From NCBI GenBank assembly GCA_946610835.1, contig CAMOCU010000068.1:1-6253 (forward strand): a stretch of DNA of 6,253 bases. The letters are read 5' to 3'. Source of the stretch: an uncultured Clostridia bacterium (GTDB lineage Bacteria; Bacillota; Clostridia; Oscillospirales; Acutalibacteraceae). The translations under genes were made by a program, and so were the position numbers. Shown here piece after piece: positions 1 to 5,979 of the stretch. Under the pieces are notes generated by a model. The model was not told the DNA's origin, did no database searches, and saw only the letters and a list, made by a program, of their open reading frames with translations. Position 1 is the first letter of the stretch. Each line of letters starts with the position of its first letter.

Positions 1-1
1 C

Positions 2-3000
2 TGGAGAGACGCCACAAAGGGAAAGCAGAGAGGCATTTTTTCTTTTGACGATCTGGCCGCCATCAAGATCAAGGAACTGAAAAAGCGCATCTATACGGAC
101 GTCGAGTTCATGAAGCCGTGGAAAATGCGGGAATGCATTTACAAGGACGTGGGCGAGTACGAGTATCTGTATGAGGGATGGAAAGAGCTGAACGTGGGCG
201 ACCGCTGGGGACGCAACGGCTGGAGCGCTTTTTTCAAAAATGATTTTACACTGCCCGAGCGTTTCAAGGGTAAAAAAGTCACGCTGAACGTCTACTTCGG
301 CGGCGACTCGCTCGTTTCGCTCAACGGTGTGCCGTATCAGGGTCTTGACCCGTTCCGCAACAGTATTCTGCTGACCAATTGCGCCGAGGGCGGCGAGCAT
401 TACGATGTGGACATCGAGTCCTACTTCGTCTGGCACTCCGACGAGCCGGAGACCAAAACGCTGGCCTGTTCCTTTATCGCGTGTGTCGATCCCGAGATCG
501 AGGAGATTTTCTGGGACTTTAAAGCGGTGTTTAACGCGCTGTTTATGCCTGTGCTGGATACATCTCTGTGCGAACTGATCCGCGCAACGCTCAAAGAAGC
601 GTTCCATCACGTCAATTTCGACCTGCAGGGCGAGGCGTTTGTCGAAGGGCTGCGCCGCGCGCAGAAGATTCTGCACGAAAAAATCTACGAGTGCGACAAA
701 TTCGCATCCATCGGCAATCTGGCGCTGGTGGGCAACTCCCATCTGGATATCGTGTTCATGTGGGCATACAAGGAGTATGTGCGCAAGGTCGGCCGTACCC
801 ACGCGACAATGCTTCGACTGATGGAGCAGTACCCCGACTTTGTCTTCTCCCAGAGCACAGCCGTCACCTACGAGGAAATGCGCAAAAACTTCCCCGTTCT
901 CTTCGAGCAGGTCAAGCAGCGCATTGCCGAGGGACGCTGGGAATACGTCGGCGCAATGTGGGTGGAGCCGGACTGCAACCTGATTTCCGGTGAATCTTTC
1001 GTGCGGCAGCTGCTGCACGGTGTGCGCTACGCGGAAAAGACATTCGGCGTAACGCCGAAAACCTGCTGGCTGCCGGATGTGTTCGGCAACAGCTGGGCCA
1101 TGCCGCAGATCATGAAAAAAGCCGGCGTGGAATACTTTGTGACCCACAAGATGGGTATCTGGAACGATACCAATCCCTGGAAATACAACACATTCTGGTG
1201 GGAAGGCCCCGATGGTTCGCGCGTGTTCTCCATTGTTCCGCCGACCCACTTTATCGGCACGGTGGAGCCGGATTCGCTGAAGATGAACTGGCAGCGTTAT
1301 TCGGACAAAACGACCATCGGCGAATCCATGTATTGCTACGGCTGGGGCGACGGCGGCGGCGGCGTCGACACGGAAATGCTCGAGTATGTCAAGCGTTACA
1401 AAAAGTTCCCCGGTCTGCCGCAGACGCAGGTCAGCACGATCGAAGCGTCGCTCGCACGCATGAAAGCGAACGCCACCGAGGACAATATCCCCATTTGGAA
1501 GGACGAGCTGTATCTGGAAGAGCATCGCGGCGTGCACACCACCAAAGCTATGCTTAAAAAGCTGAACCGTACATGCGAAAATCTGTACCGCGAGGCGGAG
1601 CTGTACAGCAGCATCGCTTCGCTCTACGGGTATGCATATCCGCTCGACGCGCTCAACGAGGGCTGGATCCAGATCCTGACCAACCAGTTCCACGATTCTC
1701 TGCCCGGTTCGCACATCACCGAGGTGTTTCATCAGCTTTGCGCGCTGTATGACGGCGTGATCGCCATCGGTGAGCGCGTGCGCGACGAAGCGCTGGCGGT
1801 GATCGCGTCCCATATCGGCGGCGTGGCCGAGGGCGGCAAGCCCTTTGCGGTGTTCAATTCGCTTGGCGCTCCGGCAACCTCCAAGGTGGAGCTGCCGTAC
1901 CGGGACGCAGCTGTGTTTGATGCGGACGGCAACGCCGTGCCTGTACAGGCGTACACCAAGCTGAACGGCGAAAAGGTTCTGGTCTTTGTGGCCAAGGACG
2001 TTCCTGCCGTGGGATACAAAGTGTATTACACCAAGCCGCACGCCGTGCCCGAGGCGGCGGAAGTGACCGGCGGCGTTGTGGAAAATGCGCAGTTCCGTCT
2101 GGAGTTCGACGAAAATGCGGAGCTGTCCTCCATTTACGACAAAAAGAACGAGCGCGAAGTGCTCGAAGGCAAAGGCAACGTGTTCCGCATTTACGAGGAT
2201 CTGCCCGGCAAGTACGAAGCGTGGGATATTGTGGCGACTTATGTGGACGTCCAGTTCGACACCGATCCCGGCAAAATTGAAAAAATCGTGCGCGGCGATG
2301 TGTTCACCTGCGTGACGGTGGCCAAAAAGATTCTCAAATCTTTCGTGCGGCAGAACATTCTGCTTTACAACGATCTTGACCGCATCGACTTCGACAGCTA
2401 CATCGACTGGCAGGAGCGCCGCAAGCTGCTGAAAGTGGGATTTGACACCTCTGTGTATGCCCACAAGTATACGCGCGACATTGCCTATGCCACGATCGAA
2501 AACAGCAACTATCGCCAGAATCCGTATGATGCGGCGAAGTTTGAAGTTTCGGCGCACAACTTTATTGATATGTCCGAGGACGGCTACGGCCTGTCGATCC
2601 TCAACGACTGCAAATACGGTTTCGAGGTCGACAAGCAGCGCATGATCGTAACGCTGCTCAAAGGCCCGATGAATCCGGATCCCGAATCCGACCTGGGTGA
2701 GCATTACTTCACCTATTCGCTTTATCCGCATGCGGGCAACTGGAAAAATGCCGGCACGCTGATCCGCGGACTGGCGCTGAACAATCCCATGCACGCCGTG
2801 GAACTGACGGCTGAGGGCAGCGACAAGAGCGGTTCCTTTATGTCTGTGAGCGCGGACAATGTGACGCTGGAAGCGGTCAAAAAGTGCGAGGACGAGGACG
2901 CGTACATCGTCCGTCTGGTCGAAAAGACCGGCGCTTCCGCCGACGTGACCTGCACGCTGTTCGCCGACGTGGACAAGGCGTTCGAGTGCAATCTGCTCGA

Positions 3001-3097
3001 GCGCGAGGACACGCCGTTTGCCGCCGAGGGCAACACGCTGCGTATGCGCATCCGTCCCTTTGAAATCAAGTGCTTCAAAGTGTTCCTGAAAAAATAA
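2..3097 (+). CDS. Alpha-mannosidase, glycoside hydrolase family 38 (5' end or start unresolved)
   Basis: A GH38 retaining exo-alpha-mannosidase, which removes alpha-linked mannose using a bound zinc or similar divalent metal. No signal peptide is visible in the window, so it is probably cytoplasmic and catabolic. Residues are counted from the ATG at 110. About 1-200 is the N-terminal beta-rich region (FGGDSLVSLNG, QGLD). About 200-460 is the catalytic domain: H211 and D213 in the SHLD motif, nucleophile D323 in WLPDVFGNS, and GWGDGGGG at 411-418, where D414 is a possible acid/base. About 465-560 is the helical middle domain (ELYLEEHRG; metal-ligand H528 in NQFHDS). About 600-995 is the C-terminal beta domain. 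The four expected metal ligands are present. The frame stays open to the left edge, and codons 44-109 (FDDLAAIKIKELKKRIY) read like a family N-terminus, so ATG 110 is probably too late. No in-frame ATG, GTG or TTG lies upstream; ATT at 35 or a start outside the window are the alternatives. With those codons the length is about 1020 residues, normal for the family. The Trp usually found at H+5 is Phe216. Confidence 0.93.
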   Translation, partial: WRDATKGKQRGIFSFDDLAAIKIKELKKRIYTDVEFMKPWKMRECIYKDVGEYEYLYEGWKELNVGDRWGRNGWSAFFKNDFTLPERFKGKKVTLNVYFGGDSLVSLNGVPYQGLDPFRNSILLTNCAEGGEHYDVDIESYFVWHSDEPETKTLACSFIACVDPEIEEIFWDFKAVFNALFMPVLDTSLCELIRATLKEAFHHVNFDLQGEAFVEGLRRAQKILHEKIYECDKFASIGNLALVGNSHLDIVFMWAYKEYVRKVGRTHATMLRLMEQYPDFVFSQSTAVTYEEMRKNFPVLFEQVKQRIAEGRWEYVGAMWVEPDCNLISGESFVRQLLHGVRYAEKTFGVTPKTCWLPDVFGNSWAMPQIMKKAGVEYFVTHKMGIWNDTNPWKYNTFWWEGPDGSRVFSIVPPTHFIGTVEPDSLKMNWQRYSDKTTIGESMYCYGWGDGGGGVDTEMLEYVKRYKKFPGLPQTQVSTIEASLARMKANATEDNIPIWKDELYLEEHRGVHTTKAMLKKLNRTCENLYREAELYSSIASLYGYAYPLDALNEGWIQILTNQFHDSLPGSHITEVFHQLCALYDGVIAIGERVRDEALAVIASHIGGVAEGGKPFAVFNSLGAPATSKVELPYRDAAVFDADGNAVPVQAYTKLNGEKVLVFVAKDVPAVGYKVYYTKPHAVPEAAEVTGGVVENAQFRLEFDENAELSSIYDKKNEREVLEGKGNVFRIYEDLPGKYEAWDIVATYVDVQFDTDPGKIEKIVRGDVFTCVTVAKKILKSFVRQNILLYNDLDRIDFDSYIDWQERRKLLKVGFDTSVYAHKYTRDIAYATIENSNYRQNPYDAAKFEVSAHNFIDMSEDGYGLSILNDCKYGFEVDKQRMIVTLLKGPMNPDPESDLGEHYFTYSLYPHAGNWKNAGTLIRGLALNNPMHAVELTAEGSDKSGSFMSVSADNVTLEAVKKCEDEDAYIVRLVEKTGASADVTCTLFADVDKAFECNLLEREDTPFAAEGNTLRMRIRPFEIKCFKVFLKK

Positions 3098-3111
3098 ACG
3101 ATACACGGCCG

Positions 3112-3160
3112 AACAGGCTGCGCCTTCCTGCACAGGGGCGGCACAGCCTGTTTTGCGTTT
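3112..3160 (+). terminator. Rho-independent terminator of the alpha-mannosidase gene
   Basis: The arms AACAGGCTG (3112-3120) and CAGCCTGTT (3144-3152) are perfectly complementary. CGCC (3121-3124) pairs with GGCG (3137-3140) to extend the stem across a three-base bulge. The right arm runs into TTTTGCGTTTT, which gives the U-rich tail. It begins 14 bases after the stop codon and separates the mannosidase from the next gene. A small GCGT-TTT-ACGC hairpin (3155-3165) followed by TTTTAA lies just after it and may help. Confidence 0.85.
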
Positions 3161-3238
3161 TACGCTTTTAACGGAAAGAGAGGACGGTTCCGCCGGCCGC
3201 CTTTATAAACCGAGCCGAAAACGTCCGCTGCCGGATGT

Positions 3239-3267
3239 TTGCAATTCAAGCGCTGATATGGTATAAT
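3239..3267 (+). promoter_or_regulatory. Sigma-A promoter of the NYN-domain gene, extended -10
   Basis: The -35 box TTGCAA (3239-3244) and a perfect -10 box TATAAT (3262-3267) are separated by exactly 17 bases. TGG directly precedes the -10 box, making an extended -10 (TGGTATAAT). Transcription should start near 3274, leaving a leader of about 24 bases with little room for a riboswitch. The promoter predicts constitutive, fairly strong expression independent of the upstream mannosidase gene. No clear operator dyad overlaps it. Confidence 0.85.
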
Positions 3268-3282
3268 CAAAACAGTTTTTAA

Positions 3283-3290
3283 AGAGGAGG
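3283..3290 (+). promoter_or_regulatory. Strong ribosome binding site that fixes a GTG start
   Basis: AGAGGAGG ends seven bases before the GTG at 3298. This near-perfect Shine-Dalgarno sequence, sitting just behind the mapped promoter, decides the GTG as the start of the NYN-domain gene. No nearby ATG in the frame is better placed. Confidence 0.88.
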
Positions 3291-3297
3291 CACACGC

Positions 3298-4716
3298 GTG
3301 GATACTCTCAACAGTTTGCAGGATCTGGAGGGCTTGGTTGTCAATGAGGAGGAGAGCACGATCCTTCCGGATCGTTCACAGTATCGTAAACACTCCAAAA
3401 CGATCGCCGCGGCGGTCGGATATCTTCTGGGCGTGCGGGAAGATTTTTTGAAGCTGATTCTGGAGGATGAAACGCTGTACGCACAGCAGCGCGAAAGATG
3501 GCTGGCGAATCCGTCGGCAGCCGCGATCCGCAGTCTTAACAATATCCGCAGCAACCTCATGCTGCACTTTAAGGAAGTCACCCGGGATATGCGTGTGACC
3601 TCCGCCAATTACAGACCGCTGTACAAGATGGAGTATTTTGAGGAGGATTTCAAAGCGCTTGAACGTCTGGAGATCCGGATCTATATTTCCAACGCCGACG
3701 TAAACGATTATTTGCGGCGCATCAACGCGGAGATCGGCAAGCGTATCGACGCTGTGCGCGGCCTTTTCCCGGACTGGGTCGACTTTCGCCACATCCGGCT
3801 GATGTTCAACATGCCCCAGCCTGTGGAGGAGGAATCCAAAAAATTTCAGACGCACCAGAACTGTTACCCCTACAAACGGTATTTTTACTGGATCTACCCG
3901 GAGGAACTGGGCAACATTCTGATCACCGACAACAAGCTGCTGCAGGTTGTCTATTACAACGCGGGCGATGTGTTTTTGGACGAGAACCGCGTGATCGACG
4001 CGAGTGATCATGTTAAAAATACGATCAGCGAATTTATTCAGCGCGGCGAAAAGATCCAGATCTTCGTCGATGGGGAAAACGTCGATCCGTACAGTTTTGC
4101 CGCCGCGATCTACGATCTCAAAGAGCACGAGATCGAAAAAATCGACAAGATCGTTGTGTATTACGACGATGTGTATTCCTCGCGTGCATGGCTGATGCTC
4201 AAGCATTTCACATTTGATATCGACGTTGAGGCCATTCCCGTTTCCCGCATCAAGGAGGAAAAATCGCTGGTTGACCACAAACTGGTTGCCGGCATTTCCA
4301 AGGCGTTCTACCGCGACGGCGTTACGTCGTTCATTCTTGCGTCCAGCGACTCCGATTTCTGGGCGGTCATGGAGGATGTGGAGGCCAATTATCTTGTGAT
4401 GGTCGAGCGCGAAAAATGCGGCACCGACTTTAAAGAAGTGCTGCGCAAGAACAATATTTTTTATTGCTATATGGACAAATTCCAGATTCCGCAGGAGGAT
4501 CGCTTTTTCAAAACCGTGTTCCGCAAGGAGCTGGAATCCGTGATCGAACGCACCTATCCGGTCTGCAGGGCGAAGGCATTGCTGGATGAAGCGCTTTCGC
4601 AAAGCTATGCGGAAGTGTCCGAGGGCGTGTACGAAAGTCTGTATAACCGATACATCAAGGGATTGCACCTGACGCTGGACAAGGATGGCGCGCTGCGCGT
4701 GACGATTCCGGAATAA
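3298..4716 (+). CDS. NYN (PIN-like) domain protein, putative ribonuclease, with unknown N-terminal region
   Basis: A 472-residue cytoplasmic protein with no signal peptide or membrane segment. The NYN nuclease fold lies at about residues 250-395. Strand one ends in IQIFVDGEN (acidic D258, with N261). The next strand carries IVVYYDD (285-291). A charged stretch EEKSLVDHKL places D326, and SSDSDF (349-354) places D351 and D353. These are the usual acidic metal-binding positions of NYN/PIN-like nucleases, so metal-dependent RNA cleavage is expected; the target is unknown. Residues 1-249 match no family I recognise. They look mostly helical at 30-160 and then become aromatic and strand-rich (HQNCYPYKRYFYWIYPEE, LLQVVYYN). 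Residues about 405-472 (helices, then LHLTLDKDGALRVTI as a possible wing) could be a small winged-helix or OST-HTH/LOTUS-like domain; this is inference. The gene starts at GTG with a strong ribosome binding site and has its own promoter. It stands alone in its transcription unit, convergent with the next gene. The nuclease class is firm; the biological role is not. Confidence 0.9.
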   Translation: MDTLNSLQDLEGLVVNEEESTILPDRSQYRKHSKTIAAAVGYLLGVREDFLKLILEDETLYAQQRERWLANPSAAAIRSLNNIRSNLMLHFKEVTRDMRVTSANYRPLYKMEYFEEDFKALERLEIRIYISNADVNDYLRRINAEIGKRIDAVRGLFPDWVDFRHIRLMFNMPQPVEEESKKFQTHQNCYPYKRYFYWIYPEELGNILITDNKLLQVVYYNAGDVFLDENRVIDASDHVKNTISEFIQRGEKIQIFVDGENVDPYSFAAAIYDLKEHEIEKIDKIVVYYDDVYSSRAWLMLKHFTFDIDVEAIPVSRIKEEKSLVDHKLVAGISKAFYRDGVTSFILASSDSDFWAVMEDVEANYLVMVEREKCGTDFKEVLRKNNIFYCYMDKFQIPQEDRFFKTVFRKELESVIERTYPVCRAKALLDEALSQSYAEVSEGVYESLYNRYIKGLHLTLDKDGALRVTIPE

Positions 4717-4775
4717 AAAAACAGAAAAAAAGAAATCACGCGCTGCCCGGCCATGCGATCCGGGCGGCGCGTGAT
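4714..4775 (-). terminator. Strong intrinsic terminator for the minus-strand thioredoxin-like gene, between convergent genes
   Basis: Sixteen consecutive base pairs, with one G-U, join 4735-4750 to 4760-4775 around a nine-base loop. On the minus strand the hairpin is followed by TTTCTTTTTTTCTG and then TTTTTTT, an excellent U-tract that reaches the stop codon of the NYN gene. On the plus strand the same hairpin has an A-tract before it but only GCGTCATTCTG after it. It is therefore primarily a minus-strand terminator and at best a weak or Rho-assisted stop for the NYN transcript. It lies about 130 bases beyond the thioredoxin-like gene's stop codon. Confidence 0.87.
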
Positions 4776-4778
4776 GCG

Positions 4779-4900
4779 TCATTCTGTGCAGAATCCGGGC
4801 AGCGTCCGCTGTCCGTCTCCTCCGATCCCGCACAACATTCTATATCTGCCGTGCAGCGCCTCCAATGCCGCGACGCTGCGCGCAGAATGAAAAAATCTGC
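4779..4900 (-). other. Inverted-repeat-rich 3' region; possible structured 3' UTR or small RNA
   Basis: There is no gene in the convergent gap, but it folds heavily on paper. TCATTCTGTGC (4779-4789) pairs with GCGCAGAATGA (4880-4890) over 11 positions, one of them G-U, closing a domain of about 110 bases. Inside it, GCAGCG (4853-4858) pairs with CGCTGC (4874-4879), directly stacked on the closing helix. A second copy, GCAGCGT (4799-4805), can compete for the same partner. Two near-perfect dyads, ATTCTGTGCAGAAT (4781-4794) and CAGCGTCCGCTG (4800-4811), overlap these arms. The strand is set to minus because the strong terminator at 4735-4775 would end a minus-strand transcript through it. It does not resemble SRP RNA, tmRNA or 6S RNA as far as I can judge. 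A chance effect of GC-rich DNA remains possible. Confidence 0.35.
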
Positions 4901-4905
4901 TTGGC

Positions 4906-5757
4906 TCAGGAAAGAGCACCGATAAATACTTTGAACCATTTTCTTATGATGTTCCACAGAACCATTGCCCAGTACAGCAGGCGATATTGAAAGTCGTTGC
5001 GGAATTCGATGTTTTGCGTCGCGCTGACGATCTTTCCGTCCACAGTGATCGGGTGATCGCTGCTGTCCATCAGTACGGCGTTGACTGCAACGACCTGACT
5101 GTCTCCGGATGCTGTAATCGTGATGCACATGCCTTCCTTGTGATAGGTTCTTGTGGTTGTTCCGGCGATGGTGTAGTTCCATTCTACGCGGCAGCCCTCC
5201 GGCGGGTTGATGATTTCGGCAAAAAGCTTGACAGAGGTTCCGTAAGCGATGGCCGTTTCTTCCGGCGGCAGTATGCGCAGCGCGGGATCTGTTACAGGTT
5301 TCGGCGCATTGCGGAATACATAATACCACCGCGAAAGAGAGTCGTTGTATTGTACCAAATTTGTTGGGCAAGAAAACACATCTGCGCTTCCATGCTGCAC
5401 AAAAGCCACGACAGGCAGCGTGGCATTGTTAACGTCGAGCGATTTCCAGACCCAGTTCGGCAGACCTTCGGCTGAATCCATATTGATGCCGTAGACGGTT
5501 TCTTTGTATGTGTTCATCCAAATGGTTACGATATTGTTCCCGATGTATTGGCAGTTTTCGCAGTCATTGCGGTAGCCGAAAAGAATAAATTTTTCGTCGG
5601 TATTATACATGTCTGTGGCCTGTGAGGCTGTGACAGGGACAAACCGTATGTTATCCCGGTAATCTGCAGCCGCAAACGACTGTACACAGGTTACACACAG
5701 CAGCAGCGCGAGAGTCAACACGACAGCAGCGATGCGGTTTAAAAATGTTTTTTTCAT
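4906..5757 (-). CDS. Secreted thioredoxin-like protein with Ig-like domain and hydrophobic C-terminal tail
   Basis: A 283-residue exported protein. Residues 1-31 form a Sec signal peptide: basic MKKTFLNR, a hydrophobic core at 9-23, and probable signal peptidase I cleavage near FAAA (28-31). Cys21 and Cys24 lack a proper lipobox, so a lipoprotein is unlikely. Residues about 38-150 look like a thioredoxin fold: FILFGYRNDCENC holds a CxxC pair (C66, C69) at the start of a helix, and TLPVVAFV (113-120) supplies the cis-proline loop (P115) next to the redox pair. Residues about 160-253 resemble a bacterial Ig-like beta-sandwich (VEWNY, ITITASGDS, VVAVNAVL), where C189 and C211 could form a disulfide. 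Residues 256-283 are aromatic and hydrophobic with R259, R272, K273 and K276, suggesting a membrane-associating tail. A disulfide-handling or structural role at the cell surface is inferred; the partner is unknown. The ATG at 5757 has a ribosome binding site and promoters upstream, so the gene is probably monocistronic. I recognise the architecture, not a named family. Confidence 0.85.
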   Translation of the reverse strand: MKKTFLNRIAAVVLTLALLLCVTCVQSFAAADYRDNIRFVPVTASQATDMYNTDEKFILFGYRNDCENCQYIGNNIVTIWMNTYKETVYGINMDSAEGLPNWVWKSLDVNNATLPVVAFVQHGSADVFSCPTNLVQYNDSLSRWYYVFRNAPKPVTDPALRILPPEETAIAYGTSVKLFAEIINPPEGCRVEWNYTIAGTTTRTYHKEGMCITITASGDSQVVAVNAVLMDSSDHPITVDGKIVSATQNIEFRNDFQYRLLYWAMVLWNIIRKWFKVFIGALS

Positions 5758-5765
5758 GTAGAGTA

Positions 5766-5778
5766 CACCTTTCCTTTC
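5766..5778 (-). promoter_or_regulatory. Ribosome binding site of the thioredoxin-like gene
   Basis: Read on the minus strand this is GAAAGGAAAGGTG. The AAAGG core lies 10 bases before the ATG at 5757. It is purine-rich and weaker than the AGGAGG of the NYN gene, but well placed. It supports this ATG, which also opens directly into a signal peptide. Confidence 0.7.
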
Positions 5779-5811
5779 AAAAACTTTTTCTTTGATTATT
5801 CCTTGAATCCC

Positions 5812-5849
5812 ATTATATAGGATTTTATCACATATTTTTGTTTTGTAAA
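5812..5849 (-). promoter_or_regulatory. Probable promoter(s) of the thioredoxin-like gene
   Basis: On the minus strand, TTTACA (5844-5849) and TAAAAT (5822-5827) are 16 bases apart, with TGA before the -10 box giving an extended -10. A perfect TATAAT (5812-5817) lies ten bases further downstream but has no good -35 box at 17 bases. Either could be used, giving a leader of roughly 50-60 bases. The stretch is clearly AT-rich compared with the surrounding coding DNA, as expected for a promoter. Confidence 0.6.
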
Positions 5850-5891
5850 CAGGTTTGGCACGAAACGCGGGAGAAACGGTACGAAAAACGG

Positions 5892-5901
5892 TTTGCGCAA
5901 A
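5892..5901. repeat. Ten-base palindrome TTTGCGCAAA next to AAACGG repeats
   Basis: TTTGCGCAAA is a perfect palindrome in the gap between the right-edge gene and the thioredoxin-like gene. Immediately to its left, AAACGGT occurs at 5874-5880 and 5886-5892, with a related GAAACGCGG at 5862-5870. GAAAAACGGTTTGC (5883-5896) has the AA-N-CG-N-T core of CcpA/LacI-type operators, but its outer bases do not match. The site lies about 35-45 bases upstream of the -35 box at 5844-5849, so a regulator site is possible but unproven. Confidence 0.3.
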
Positions 5902-5920
5902 AAAGTGAGCCGCTCAAAGG
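5897..5920 (-). terminator. Weak candidate terminator of the right-edge gene
   Basis: On the minus strand TGAGCGGCTCA (5906-5916) can form only a four-pair stem with a three-base loop, followed after one C by TTTTTT (5899-5904). It lies about 65 bases after the stop codon of the right-edge gene. The U-run is good but the stem is short, so it may be incomplete or may not be the real terminator. Confidence 0.3.
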
Positions 5921-5979
5921 GCAATCTCCGCCGGGCGCGTCTGCGTTTGAGAAAAGCAGGTATGTTTTCTTTTGGCGAC

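Noticed and set aside
568..993. A 141-codon plus-strand frame inside the mannosidase gene.
   Set aside because: It is an alternative frame across the conserved GH38 catalytic domain, Arg-rich as expected of a frame shadow in GC-rich DNA.
3376..4833. A 485-codon open frame on the minus strand, antisense to the NYN gene.
   Set aside because: Its codons are in exact register with the sense codons, so stops would arise only from sense TTA, CTA or TCA codons, which this genome avoids. The sense strand has a promoter, ribosome binding site and NYN motifs, and the antisense product shows no recognisable domain.
4776..4905. Possible SRP RNA, tmRNA or 6S RNA in the convergent gap.
   Set aside because: The diagnostic SRP tetraloop region (GGAAGGAAGCAGCC type), a tmRNA tRNA-like end and a 6S-like long central-bubble hairpin are not seen; only generic inverted repeats remain.
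4736..5371. A 211-codon minus-strand frame overlapping the thioredoxin-like gene and its 3' region.
   Set aside because: It lies in another frame of the gene that has a signal peptide and CxxC motif, lacks its own ribosome binding site, and runs through the terminator hairpin.
4987..5475. A 162-codon plus-strand frame inside the thioredoxin-like gene.
   Set aside because: It is fully antisense to a well-supported gene, with no promoter or ribosome binding site and no recognisable domain.
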